This document shows positions 23,300-34,782 of a stretch of 64,000 nt of DNA, piece after piece. Origin of the DNA: Sequoia sempervirens (Eukaryota > Streptophyta > Pinopsida > Cupressales > Cupressaceae); NCBI GenBank assembly GCA_007258455.2, contig VDFB02254964.1, positions 1-64,000 of the forward strand. The letters run 5' to 3'. The notes under the pieces were generated by a model that was not told the DNA's origin, did no database searches, and worked only from the letters and a program-made list of their open reading frames with translations. Every line of letters begins with the position of its first letter. Positions within the stretch are counted from its first letter, which is position 1. Made by a program: the position numbers and the translations under genes.

Positions 23300-24135
23300 A
23301 ATGTTTATTTTGAAAGCATTGTGCGGGCAATAGGTAGAATAGGATAGAGAATAGAAAATACAGTGGAACACCATGTTTCACAGGGCTGAGACTCTAATGT
23401 ATGTTTTGAATCCATGGAGATATCAATGAAAATCATTTGATTTGTTGGCATATTCTGGTGTCAATTGTTGTGTTGTGCCTATTGAAATAATTATTTGAGT
23501 TGTCTCTAAGATTGATGTTGCTTGGTTATTTAAATCAACATAACAAGTTTATGTCTGGTTTATCAATACGTATTTTCCGTATCTGTGTGATTGGTTGATA
23601 GGTTCTTTCAAGGAAGGATTAAATCCTTTTGATTAATCACAGTAATCAGGGAATTTCATTTAGATCATTAAGAAGAACTTAATAATCACAACCTTGCATT
23701 TTTATACTGGTTATAAATAAAATATGCTGAACAATTTGAATAAATCCAGAAAGAAGTCAGTTGTTTAAGATTTCATTTGACTCTGTATATTATATAAGGC
23801 ACTGGTCTCACCATTTCCATAATTTAGTTTTATTCATACTTTTTACATCTGTTAACTAAGCATATTAGGGTTTAGTTTTGAATGCTGGTATACAATATAT
23901 ATACCAAATTTGTTTTATTTTTTCCATTCCAATCTGCCATTGTGGATAAATCATGGCATGAAGAGAAAGTCAATAGTCAAGTCTGCTTCATTTGTTATAG
24001 GTACACCCGCCTAGGTCTAGCAGTACCTGGAGAGTAGAAGGTTTAATTGTTTCAAAACCTTGTTTTGTTACCCTAAAACATCGTGGAAGCTTGGCAGCCT
24101 TTCATGGTTCAAACCTACATTTTTGAGAGCTAACA
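23300..24135. other. 3' non-coding part of the insertion
   Basis: AT-rich, no gene. A TATA-like stretch (TATATTATATAAGGCAC, about 23,786-23,802) is followed by ordinary sequence up to the CTAACA terminus. A 3' LTR would have to lie here, but it does not visibly match the 5' part. Confidence 0.4.
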
Positions 24136-25337
24136 TGAGGGAGATACCTAAGAGAGAGGGAGAGAGAGATAGGGAGGGGGTGGGAGGGAGATACCTGAGA
24201 GAGAGGGAGAGAGATGGAGGGAGAGAGATAGAAGGAGTGTGAGAGAGAGAGGGTGTGGGAGAGAGATAGAGGGAGTGAGTGAGAGAGACAGAAAGAGATC
24301 CAAGAGAGCAAGAGGGGGTAGGAGGGATAGACTTGAGAGAGAGAGAGAGGGAGAAGGGGTGGGATGGAGAGACTTGAGAGAGAGTGGGAAAGAGATAGAG
24401 TGTATGAGAGAGAGGGAGAGGTGTTGGGAGGGAGATACTTGAGAGAGAGGGAGAGGGAGAGAGAGAGATAGAGGGAGGAGAGAGGGAGGGAGGAGAGAGA
24501 GATAGAGGAGTGATTGTGAGAGGGAGGGTTTAGGAGGGATTCATGACAAAGAGAGAGGGAGAGGGGGTAGGAGGGAGATACTTGAGAGAGAGAGAGAGGG
24601 AGAGGGGGTGGGAGGGAGAGACTTGAGAGAGGACAGAGATAGAGTGGGAGAGAGAGAGAGAGAGAGAGGGAGTAGGAGAGAGATAGAGAGAGTTTGAGAG
24701 AGAGGGAGTGGGAGAGAGAGAGAGAGGGGGGAGCAAGTGGGAGGGAGATACTTGAGAGAGTGGGAGAGAGATAGAGGGAGTGAGAGAGAGGGAGTCTGTG
24801 TGTGTGTGAGAGATAGAGAGGGGGGAGGGAGATACTTGAGAGAGAGTGAGAAAGAGATAGAGGGAGAGAGATAGGAGTGAGAGAGGGATAGGGAGAGAGA
24901 TAGAGGGAATGAGTGAGAGACCTAAGAAAGGGAGGGGGTAGGAGGGAGAGACTTGAGAGAGAGAGAGCCAGAGAGAGAAAGATAACAACCTAAGAGAGGG
25001 AGATGGAGTGAGAGAAAAAAAGACCAAAGGGGGATAGAGAGAGGAAGAGTGAGAAAGGGGCTTAGAGTGAGATAGAAAGATAATGACCTAAGAGAGGGAG
25101 ATGGAGTGAGAGAGACAAAAAGACTAGAGGGGGAGAGAGAGAGGAAGACTGAGAAAGGGGGTTGGAGTGAGATAGATTTATCTAGGTAGGGTGGGAGGGA
25201 ATGAGACCTAAGAGAGGGATTTAGAGTGAGAGAGAGTAGTCTAGGTAGTGTGGGAGGGAGTGAGACTTGAGAGAGAGAGAGAGAGACTTCAGAGGGATAG
25301 AGAGTTATCCAGTTAGGGTAATGAGGCAAAGAGAGTA
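24136..25337. repeat. GA-rich satellite, right block
   Basis: Continues the unit interrupted at 18,843 (GGGAGATACCTAAGAGAGAG). Toward its right end it changes into the TAGGTAGGGTGGGAGG form also seen at 14,600-14,966. No genes; the Ser/Leu/Pro frames on the minus strand are shadows of the repeat. Confidence 0.88.
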
Positions 25338-25437
25338 TGAATGGTAAAACCTCAACTATCCATCTACGATCATAAACCATCCACTCTCAGCATTATCAGA
25401 GTGGTTAACCAAAGAGAGGGGAAGATTAAATTTTGTT

Positions 25438-25477
25438 CAAAGTAGGTCATTTGGAGAGTGCCAAATGACCTGCTTTG
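25438..25477. repeat. Hairpin with 17-bp arms
   Basis: CAAAGTAGGTCATTTGG (25,438-25,454) pairs with CCAAATGACCTGCTTTG (25,461-25,477) with one mismatch around a 6-nt loop. It lies just right of the GA satellite. Confidence 0.85.
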
Positions 25478-25693
25478 GATGTGTTAATTGATAGGATTTT
25501 CCAAATTTCCTCATATTTTTCGTGTGTGCTCCCCATCAAGTTTCCACATCTTTCAATGCAAGTTTATAAAAAAATCGTGATAGTGTTACCCTCTCTCTTA
25601 GCTATCTAAATATATAATTCTCTTTTTGTTTTGATTTAGTTAAGGTTTTGATCCATAGCTTCTATTGTGAATTCCTCTGTTTTTAGTTAAAAA

Positions 25694-25698
25694 CCAAC
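25694..25698. other. Target-site duplication CCAAC, left copy
   Basis: CCAAC immediately precedes the TG of the left LTR. The identical pentamer follows the right LTR at 34,778-34,782. Confidence 0.85.
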
Positions 25699-26937
25699 TG
25701 TATAAGAGTGAATTTGTACCCCTTATGCAAATTCCCCTTGTTTCCCTTCTTTGGCTTAGAAAACTAAGTTCAAAGGCTTAATCACACCTAAGTTCACTAC
25801 TTTTATCCCACTTGGTTCCTATTTTGAGCGTTGGTGGGGGAGTTTCTGCCACAAACACCTGTGTAATGCACAGACATCCGCGTGGCGCACTAACGTCCCT
25901 GGCAGATTCCTATAGTTGAACCTGTAGAAGCATTACACTTCTCATTAGGAGTCAAGTTGTAACGCCCTCTTCGGCCGACTGACCCAAATATGGTTTTTTT
26001 CTTCATCTCCTCTTCAAATTCTCTCTTTCTACATGCATTCTAACTTCTTCACTTCATTCACAAGCTCACTTTCATACTCTTGCACTCACTCTCAAGCTTT
26101 CAAGCAACATTATTGTAATTCATTGCAACAAATACACCACTCCATCACTTCAGTAGAGCAAGTGTGGAACCAAACACCATTAAAACAAGGGCTTGAGTCC
26201 TCTCATTTTCTCCTCCAAGTAGCCTTAAGTGCTCTTGGTGGAGGTGGTAATATTTCCACTCTTCTCCTCTATTACTTAGTAGAGTAAGCATATTTATTAT
26301 TTTGTAGTGTTTTAGTGCTCTTTAGTTCATTTACTTATTTATCATACTTTTCTCCATTATTGCAAACTTGGTTGTTCATGGAGGTGGAAACACTAAAATG
26401 AGGGTCTAACTAAGGCAAGCCCCTATACAACCACCCAACATTTTCCTCCTCTTTGTGTGTAGGTGAACATGTTCTCAAGGAGCTAACTAGTGAACAAGTT
26501 TCTTTGTGAGATCCTTCTTGCCACCCTAACTCTTGTATTTTTGCTTTATCACATTAGAGTGTTTTTCTTACTTAATCACTTTGTTTTGGACCTTTAGTAA
26601 TAGTTAGCTTGGTCATTAGCTTGTTTTCTTAGGTTTGACCTTGACTTTGTTGTTGTTTGGTCGTACGGATGCCAGTGCGTCGTGTTGTTATCCCAAGACT
26701 GCACTTTTTTCCTCAAGCAAAGAGCTTCCTAAGGCATAGTGTTGAACCTAAAAATTGACTCGCCTAGCCCCATTCTATATTTCAAGTCTGTAGAGTGATT
26801 CAAGGACCTTATATTCCTCATCATTCTTGTCTCGCATATCCTAACACCTTGTTAAGCTGAGGTAAGTTAGGGAAACCTTCTGTATCTTGGCCCTCCATGA
26901 CCTGGGGCCTTGCACATGGTGGTCCCCCTCTCTTACA
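25699..26937 (+). repeat. 5' LTR of the gag-protease element
   Basis: Starts TGTATAAGAG and ends CTCTTACA. It matches 33,513-34,777 along its length, with many substitutions and small indels. Shared landmarks are the ACCCAAATATGG phrase (about 25,980 and 33,800) and the closing GGTGGTCCCCCTCTCTTA. The short frame at 26,033-26,287 is LTR sequence, not a gene. Confidence 0.9.
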
Positions 26938-27106
26938 TTTTTGGTGAACCTGATGTGAACCAATGTCTATTCATCCATTGGTGTTGAAACCTCTCTCATG
27001 TACTTCATGACTATTGTGTTCCTGAGTGTGGTGAAGGTTTATGAGCATCACAATCTAGTCTACAACTTTTAGGTATATCGTTAGGAGAAGTGTACAACAC
27101 CTCCCG
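26938..27106 (+). other. Leader with possible primer-binding site
   Basis: Just inside the 5' LTR the sequence reads TTTTTGGTGAACCTGATGTG. TGG close after the LTR is where a tRNA primer-binding site starts, but I cannot match it to a tRNA 3' end from memory. Confidence 0.4.
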
Positions 27107-28930
27107 ATGGAAAGGACAAAGGTCTCTATTGGGTTATCTACAGGCCTTTTCTTTGGTCTAATCTTTGTTCTAGCTATGCAGGAGCAGTTATCGAGGAATG
27201 AGATGTGGTTCCTTGATGAAACTGGCCATGTTCTCAATCCCCCTACATCTCCTACACCATCTTCAATGAACAAGCATGAGGCCATTCAAATTCCTACAGA
27301 ATATGTCTCCACCCTCGCTAAAGGATTGGGCAACTTAGAAAATCACTTTGAAAGAAATATGAAGATGGCTAGAGCCACTCGGGTTGTTAGTGAGTTAGAA
27401 CATATGATGGATAAATATTGAACAAGCATAGAGCTTCTGACTAGCCTCCTCGGTCTCGTCGAAGCGTGTGCTCCTTCAAACTATCCTAGCTTTGTACAAG
27501 GAGTCGCTTTCGAAGAGCGTGAATGATAGTTAGGAGTATTGATGCCTCCCATATCCATTTACATGGCCGACATGGTCCCCTCTATCAATATCCCTTCTAT
27601 CTCTAAACAACATTAAACTATCAAATAAATAGGGTCCCTTTAGGCTTTAGCTTCAATGGTGGAGGCTTTGGTGGGATGAGTGGTGGGGGATTTTGTAGCA
27701 GTGGTGGATTTAGTAGCAAAGGTGGTGTTGGTGGAGGTGGTTCTAGTGGAGGTTATGGTGGTGGCTCCAGCGGAGGCCCTACCAGTGGCGGTGGCTCTGA
27801 TAGTGGTTCTAGTAGAGGTCACACCGGTGGTGGTTCTAGAGGTGGCTTTGGCAGTGGTTCTAGAGGATGTTTCTTTGGTCCTCTATCTTCTAATGACCCT
27901 ATTCTGAACACTCTTCTTCAAAATATGGGTAAGATGTAGAGCCAGTTGGCGAGTCTTTCCCAAGCCTCACCCCAACCTATCTTCTAGCTCTTCTTCTAGC
28001 TCAACCCATTGTCAGTTGTGATCTTAAACACTCCCTTCCCCCTAGGAATGTAGATCGCTAGGTTTGAAAAGTATGGCGGTAAAGGAGATCCATAGTCACA
28101 CATGTTTGCCATTAACACCTTGTGCATGGACTTCTTCCATCATGACGCACTGATGGCCAAACTTTTTCCTCGATCTTTCAAGGATACAACACTTGAGTGG
28201 TACTATTCCTTTCTTGACAACTTTATCTTCTCATTTGACCAGCTTATAAATCAATTCCATCAACAATTTGAAGTGACCATCGGGCCAAAGATGACCTTTT
28301 TCGGATCTCGTCCAATGTAAACAAGGAGATAATAAAAAACTCACTGATTTCATAGCACACTACCAAGTGCTCCTTTCAAAAATCTTCTATCAACTTCCCA
28401 ATTCTAACATGTAGAAGGTATTCATAGGGAACTTATAAAGGCCTTGGCAAGAGAATTTTTCCCTTATGAAATACCCTTCTTTCACACACTTGTGTGCAAC
28501 CTTATGAGAGTACCAACAGATGATTTTTTAGTTCAAGGGATCCTCCTCATGCTCTCGTATTAAGGGAAAGTCCATGTATCAATCTATGGGAAAGCTAAAA
28601 CTATTACGAATGTAGTTGCCGCTGCTGATAACAACGGCCTCAAACATAACCGAAAGTTCACAAAGAAATATAAAATTTTTATTTTTCTATCTTGCAGAAG
28701 CTGTTGAACTTGGATAAGATCATAACCTTGCTGAATCTGAAGCCTTTTAAGGAGCCTTACCCTAATTGGTATGATTGGAGCACTTATTGTTAGTACCATC
28801 AAGTTAATGGGTATGATACTGAATGTTGTATGCAGCTGCGTCATGAGATACAAGACTACATCGAGGATGGTACCATTTGTCTCAATAGGAGTAAACAAAA
28901 TGCTAACAAATAAATGGTGAAAGCTAATAG
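27107..28930 (+). pseudogene. Gag of the gag-protease element
   Basis: The start at 27,107 gives a 104-residue N-terminal part (MERTKVSIGLSTGLFFGLIF onward). A Gly/Ser-rich region follows (27,640-27,939; repeated GGSSGG-type units). Then comes a capsid-like segment (28,102-28,320) with FHHDALMAKLFPRSFKD and TTLEWYYSFLDNFIFSF, which matches the plant retrotransposon gag domain pattern (ending in a W-hydrophobic block and FDQL-x-x-x-FHQQF). Near 28,780-28,870 YHQVNGYDTECCMQLRHEI resembles the C-H-x-GHDT-x-C knuckle-like motif of Tat/Athila gag proteins. Several stops and frameshifts separate these parts. Confidence 0.72.
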
Positions 28931-28946
28931 TGAACTTTAGATATAT

Positions 28947-29640
28947 ATGGGACAACCATTTTTGTCGCACTCTGCTAACATGATTATCGATTCCACTGAT
29001 TCTGTTACTCAACCTGAGGCTTGTGTTAACATGGTCATGATGACTTCTACTGCTCTACATGCACCTAGTTCACTGTACATTACATTCACATCACAATATT
29101 TACCCTTAAACAATAAACCCTCACCTCTCTACATTCCCGCTTGTATCAATGGTAACATTGTGACAGGAGTCTTGGTAGACCCTGTGAGCTATGTGAATGT
29201 TATCACAAAGGAGACATTAATATTAAATTCATTACAAAGGGAAGAATATGAAGAAACAAAATCTACCATCTGTATGCACGATGGTATGTGTCTCAAACCT
29301 TACGGCTCAAAAACTTTGTTCATCCTGGTTGGACCAAGGGCTGTTGACATGGTTTTTGTTGTTATCCTAGAGTTGGATCTATTCAAGTTGAAGCTAGGCA
29401 TACATTAGCTAGCTTCCATGAATGGAATTTCCTCTATTTTTCACAAGTGTTTAAAATTCTCCCATGAAGGTGTCGTGCATGTAGTGCATGACACTGGATA
29501 TCAACCCTTGGTCTCCCATGGTGGATATCCATTGGATCACTTTTGGCCCTCCCTAGTTGGTCTGCTTTCTCTGAGAATGGACCTACTTTACAAGAATTAT
29601 GTAAGGTATAAACTTGGGGGCCAAGGATAGCCAAAACTGA
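28947..29640 (+). pseudogene. Protease-like domain of the gag-protease element
   Basis: The frame 28,947-29,408 encodes PLYIPACINGNIVTGVLVDP and then VSYVNVITKETL. The layout matches the start of plant gypsy proteases, where LVDGGSSVN is usual. Here D remains but the following Gly/Ser positions read P-V-S, so catalysis is doubtful. After a stop, ASMNGISSIFHKCLKFSHEG matches the conserved tail (usually ...PSTLHQ-x-LKF-x-x-x-G). Confidence 0.62.
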
Positions 29641-31043
29641 CCCTCCCCATGATAAAACAATTAGTTGCCTCCTCTTCTCGAGAGGAGAAGGAGAAGCCTA
29701 TACCAACTACTCTCTCTTCCCAAAAAGGAAAGGAGAAGTCCATGTTGGCTCCCTCTCCTTCCCGTAAAGGTAAAGAGAAGGTCGCCTTCTCCTGGACTGC
29801 CTCGTCCTCTCCCCTTTCTTAGGAAGAGTATTGGATGAGTCAGCCTAGTGGCTATCTACTGAATCCAATAATTCCTCCTTGGCATGGGCCCAAGCTCAGG
29901 ACCATGAATCTCACTAATGAATACCTCAAATAGTGGTACTACTTATATTGTAGAAAGAAGGTTTCCTGAAAGGATTTCAATTTGTGGCCTCCTATCACTC
30001 TTGCTCCCAAAGTAGTGAATGAGAAGAGGCCCACTACCCAGGCTCTTGAGTCAACTCCCCCTACTGCCTCTCAACTTGTTCCTCTTGCTCCTATTCACGA
30101 ATCCATTCCTCCACCAGAAATGACTGTAGTGGACATCCCCATGGTTGAGTAAGAGCCTTTTGTTCCTTCACAACCTCTAGCCTCTATCTCAAAGTCATAC
30201 AAATAGTCTTTGTGTGAGTGCAAGCATCGATGAAAGGCTCTCTTGGCTAAGTAGACCACCTCACTAAGGAAGGAGGAAAAAATGATCACCCCTACCATAG
30301 GGCCTCCTGCAACATCTTCCTCTACCCTTCCTTCTGCTTCTCTTCAGTCTAGTTCTACATCGCTCCCAACTTCCATTGTGAGTATGAATGCGCCTAACCC
30401 CAAGGGGGTACAGGTTTTCATCGCTCCTTTAGTGGATCTACCTTTGTTGATGTCTGTTCTGGATATCCAACCTTTTATGAAGCACATGGATATGATTAAT
30501 ACCTTAGTTGTATCCATTACAGTTCTTTCCTCCTCTTCCTCCACACCTCTGGCCTCGTCTGTGGGGAGTTCATCTCCTCTAGCAAAGAAAAAGGTGGAGT
30601 GTGGTCCTTCTAGCAACAAAGGACGTAAGAGGAGCGCACCTTCTCTGCAAGGTGGCCTCGTGTTGACTTGTTATATCTTGATGATAGAACCAGTCCCAGC
30701 TTCCTTTGAGTTTGTCACCACTCTTGAGTCATTCGGTGAGCCTAGCGATGAATTTCAGGTGTAGACTATCCCATCCACTGAAGTTAAACACAACACTCAT
30801 GTGGGGTACATGTTTAACTCTATGGATGAAGTCCCAACATTGTCAGCAATCTTCGTGAAGTCACTAACCTTAGCTCCACAAGAGCTCGGTGAAGAAGACC
30901 TTGCATGGCCTTCTTCCTTGGCCCTTGTTGCGGGAGGGTCAAATACTCCTCCTCTTAACATCCCACCACTACAGGCTCATTGTCCTTCCACCTATGATGA
31001 CCTAGAGTGGGAAGCAAATGACCTCTTGGTCGATCACTGTTAG
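29641..31043 (+). pseudogene. Ser/Thr/Pro-rich 3' coding relic, function unknown
   Basis: A plus-strand reading with several stops runs from the protease to 31,043. It includes KGKEK repeats near 29,730, a block with EEYWMSQPSGYLLNP, and clean frames at 30,282-30,764 (Ser/Thr-rich, AKKKVECGPSSNKGRKR) and 30,801-31,043. There is no RT or integrase motif. It probably belongs to the element's own coding region, but I do not recognise a domain. Confidence 0.4.
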
Positions 31044-31220
31044 GAAGAGACCTCTTCTTTATCTTTTTTGTTTGTGTGCATTTTGTGATGTGTTCCCCCA
31101 TGATCGTGCTATGTGTGCCTGGATGACCCTCGTCACCCTTGTTGGTGCTTGGATACAAGCATGGTTTTTGTGTCATAAACTTTATTCTATTTTTATCATT
31201 ATTCTTCCATGTTTGTGCTA

Positions 31221-32171
31221 GGTAAAAGCACAAAGTTGTGTCACACTTTATAAAGGAAACAACCAACACTAATCCAACTTTTAAACTTGAATCCCTAAAA
31301 AGTGGCATATATGTTTTGAATTTTGAAATGATATAAATTAGTAAAATATGTATTTTTTAGTATATTTTATGTTTGTATTTTATTTTAAATTATTTTAAAA
31401 TAGTTTTTAATAAATTAACACTATAATTTAGTTGCTAATAAAATGTTAAAAAATAAAGTTGCATATGACGTCAAACTTTTTATAGTGATTTTTTTTTCTT
31501 TCAAATTTTTTGTGTGTATTTATAACTTGAAATTTTAGTGCATGGATATTTTTTTTTCCAATTTTGATAAATATATATTTTTAAATAAATATTAAAATGT
31601 GCATGAAAAAAAATAGTTGTTTTCATCAGATGTCAACTTTCATATTAAATATTTATCTAAAATGGAAAAAAAATTATACCATCTTGAAATAGATTCTTTT
31701 ATCTAGTGCATCATATTTTTTTCAATTTTTTTTAATAAGTTTTAGTATTTTTCCTTGGCATAGTAATCAACCTAATATTTTGGCTGATAACCTACTTTTA
31801 GTAAAAATAAAATATAAAATATAAAAAATAATTAAACTATTAAAATAAATATATTTTTGAAAACTACACTTATGGATCTACAAAAGGGTATTTTTATATT
31901 TTTAAAAAAATATTATTTACATTAGCAAGAGTTATTGAAACTTCAAGTTTTTCAAATAATTTTATTTTTTTGGTAAATTGGACTCAAAGTGGTGCTCCAT
32001 ATATTTTTAGTCAACAATTTTAGTTGAAAAAGTTATGGAAGTATCTAATTTAGTTAGAATGAATCTTACTTGATCATATGTTTGACCAAAATTATTTTTT
32101 AGTTAGAAACACTTAAATTTAATTGTACTAATAAGTTGGCTGAAAGTGTGACACAACTTTGTGCTTTTACC
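31221..32171. mobile_element. 951-bp DNA element with perfect 29-bp TIRs
   Basis: Bases 31,221-31,249 (starting GGTAAAAGCACAAAGTTG) are the exact reverse complement of 32,143-32,171. CTA flanks both sides (31,218-31,220 and 32,172-32,174), a likely 3-bp target duplication. The interior is extremely AT-rich and non-coding. This is a non-autonomous cut-and-paste element (MITE-like) inserted in the 3' part of the LTR element. A 3-bp TSD is compatible with PIF/Harbinger or CACTA, but the termini do not identify either. Confidence 0.85.
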
Positions 32172-33033
32172 CTACTTGATTTTCGATAAATTGGGGATGA
32201 TACAAAGTGTTGGGGGCATTTAGGCTTCCATTCCATGTTGACCCAATCTTTTATTTTTATTTTGTTTTTTGTGCATTCTTCCTGATCTGGTTTGGGAATT
32301 GATGATCTTTTGCTTTCCACCACAATACCTATTATTTATATGAGCATGGACATATCTGAACCTGCTAAACCGGATCCCCCTATGCCCTTTGTTTGTGTTT
32401 TTCTCCTTTTCTTTCTCTTTATCTTCTTTTCTTGAGTTGTCCCTTTCATGTGTGACAACGCCCTTTCTTTAACATTCTAGTTTTTATAAAACGGATTCAT
32501 TGCCAACAAATCTTTCTCGAAAATCTTCACAAACCTTTCTTTAGACTCACATTCTCAACTTGGAACCCTAATGGAACATGTTTCCTTCATCGCGGGTTCG
32601 TAAAGAAAGGACTTGGAAACCTTCCTCTGATGCGAGAACAACTTTCACCTTCCCCTCACATTGGGGCATATTCTTCCTTTCGAATTCCTTGATGGAGTGA
32701 ACATCTTTCAAAAGGTTCCCTTGATGATGGATCAATCTGAGAAAAAAAACATCTACTTTCGAATTGTGCATCCCTTGAGTGGACCCCTTTTCTTTTGAAG
32801 GGTTCCTAAGGGATCCCCTTTGAAATTCTTTATCTCAAACAAATTTATTTTCATCTAGCTTGGGGACAGCTTGACTAGACCTCACTTTTCAAAGAGCATG
32901 TCCATTGAGTGGACCCCTTCTTCATGACGGGTTTCTAAGGGACCCCTTTGTAAGACTTATAAATTATTGACGGTTAGCGTGACTATCGGCTTACTCACCT
33001 GCGTGGCTAATTCTTGACTCTGTGGAGTCTGCT
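32172..33033. other. 3' non-coding part of the gag-protease element
   Basis: No gene. A phrase containing GAGTGGACCCCTT and CTAAGGGA occurs twice (about 32,771-32,830 and 32,906-32,960), a decayed local duplication. Confidence 0.5.
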
Positions 33034-33320
33034 CTCCTTGGGCATTCTCCATGTAAGAGATCTTGGGGGATACCTTCTTGCAGGCCTGAGAGCATGTAGG
33101 GCACTTCCTTTGGGTTTTTGTCCATATGAGAGATCTTGGGGGTTACCCTCCCTATAGGTCTACGGGTCTGTAGGGTGCTTCCTTGGGTATTCTTCATGCA
33201 AGATATCTTGGAGAATACCTTCCCTATAGGTTTGTAGGTTTGTAGGGTACTTTCTTGGCTTCCTTCATGTGAGAGATCTTGGGGATTGCCTCCTTGTAGG
33301 TCTGCAGGCCTGTAAGACGC
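33034..33320. repeat. Tandem repeat, four units of about 73 bp
   Basis: Four imperfect units start near 33,034, 33,104, 33,178 and 33,251. Each contains a form of CATGTGAGAGATCTTGGGG followed by CCTATAGGTCT and TGTAGGG. The array lies just before the 3' LTR. Confidence 0.8.
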
Positions 33321-33512
33321 TTTCTTTCTTCAACTTCATAGTTCTGAGAAGCTATGAAGTCCTTCGCTTCCCCTACACATTTAGGTTCGTCAAATCGTGT
33401 TCTGCTTCCTTGATGGTTCGGGTATACATTTCTAACCTTACTCCTTCATTGATCTACTTTACTAAGCACCAAGCACTCATTAGTACTCATGCTCGCTAAA
33501 GTGCTAGAAAAA

Positions 33513-34777
33513 TATATAAGAGTGAATTTGCACCCCTTAAGCAAATTCCCATTTTTTTCCCTTTTCCACCTTAGAAAACCAAGTTTAGAGGCTTAATTAC
33601 ACCTAAGCTCACTGCTTTCATCCCACAGTTTGGTGCCTATTTTGAGCGTCAATGGGGGAGTTTTTTTTTAGGACACTTGTACAGTGTGCAAACATTCGCA
33701 TGGCATGCTTACATACCTGGCAGATTCCTATGGCTAAACCTACAGAGGCGTTACATTTCTCATTGGGAGTCAACTTGTAACACCCTCTTTGGCTAACTGA
33801 CCCAAATATGGCTATTTTCTTCATCTCCTCTTCAAATTGTCTCCTTCTACATGCATTCTAACTTCTTCACTTCATTCACAATCTCACTTTCATACTCTTT
33901 CACTCACTCCCAAGCTTTCAAACAACATTATTGCACTTCATTGCAACAAATACACCACTCCATCACTTCAGTAGAGCAAGTGTGGAACCAAACACCATTG
34001 CAGTAGGGGCTTGAGTCCTCTCATTTTCTCCTCCAAGCAGCCTTAAGTACTCTTGGTGGAGGTGGTAAGCTTTTGACTCCTCTCCTCTATTACTTGGTAG
34101 AGTAAGCACATTTATTGTTTTGTAGTGTTTTAGTGCTCTTTAGTTCATTTACTTCTTTATCATGTACTTTTCTCCATTGTTGCAAACTTGGCTATCTGTG
34201 GAGGTGGAAACACCAAAATAGGGGTCTAACTAAGGTAGGCCCCTATACAGCCACCCAAAATTTTCCTCCTCTTTGTGTGTAGGTGAACGTGTTCTCAAGG
34301 AGCTAGCTGGAAAATGAGTTTCTTTATGAGATCCTTCTTGCCACCCTAACTCTTATATTTTTTCTTTATCACATTAGAGAGTATTTTGCTTACTTAATCA
34401 CATTGTTTGGCCCTTTAGTAATAGTTCACTAGGCCTTTAGTTTGTTTTCTTAGGTTTGATCTTGTCTCTATTGTTGTCTAGTCGTACAAATTCCAATGCA
34501 CTTGAGAGATGCCAGTTTTCCATGTTGTCATCCTAGGACTGTGATTTCGTCCTTGGGTGGAGAGCTTCCTGAGGCATAGTGTTGAACCTAAAAACTAGAT
34601 TTCCTAGCCCTGTTTTGTATTTCAGGTCTATAGAGTGACTGAAGGGCCTTATAGTCCTCATCATTCTCGTCTTGCATATCCTAACACCCCGTTAAGCTGA
34701 GGTAAGTTAGGGAAGCCTTCCACATCTTGGCCCTTTGTAACCTAGGGCCTTGCACATGGTGGTCCCCCTCTCTTATA
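33513..34777 (+). repeat. 3' LTR of the gag-protease element
   Basis: Matches 25,699-26,937. The terminal TG has become TA (TATATAAGAG at 33,513) and the terminal CA has become TA (CTCTTATA ending at 34,777). CCAAC follows directly, completing the target duplication. No clear polypurine tract precedes it; only a short GCTAGAAAAA run is present. Confidence 0.9.
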
Positions 34778-34782
34778 CCAAC

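Larger units (their letters stand above)
18844..24135 (+). mobile_element. 5.3-kb insertion in the satellite, ends TGTTAG/CTAACA
   Basis: Unique sequence sits between two copies of the same GA-satellite unit. It starts TGTTAG (18,844) and ends CTAACA (24,130-24,135), the complementary termini typical of LTR elements. The flanking pentamers are GGAGG on the left and TGAGG on the right, a 4/5 match, which the repetitive target makes hard to interpret. I could not see two matching LTRs inside it, nor a clear primer-binding site, so the class stays open. It carries one decayed gene on the plus strand. Confidence 0.6.
25699..34777 (+). mobile_element. Non-autonomous gypsy-type LTR element with gag and protease only
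   Basis: Two direct LTRs (25,699-26,937 and 33,513-34,777) are flanked by a perfect 5-bp duplication CCAAC (25,694-25,698 and 34,778-34,782). The interior encodes a gag capsid-type domain, a knuckle-like motif and a protease-like domain on the plus strand, then a Ser/Thr/Pro-rich region, but no RT, RNase H or integrase. Such gag-bearing elements that need pol in trans have been described in plants (TR-GAG type). All frames carry stops. The right LTR has lost both terminal dinucleotides (TG to TA, CA to TA). Confidence 0.88.

Noticed and set aside
18844..24135. Assignment of the 5.3-kb insertion to Ty1/copia on its TGTTAG...CTAACA ends
   Set aside because: No second LTR, primer-binding site or copia pol domain could be seen, so only the terminal similarity remains.
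27640..27907. Overlapping frames rich in Thr/Ala or Val on both strands
   Set aside because: Shadows of the Gly/Ser-rich gag segment in the plus frame.
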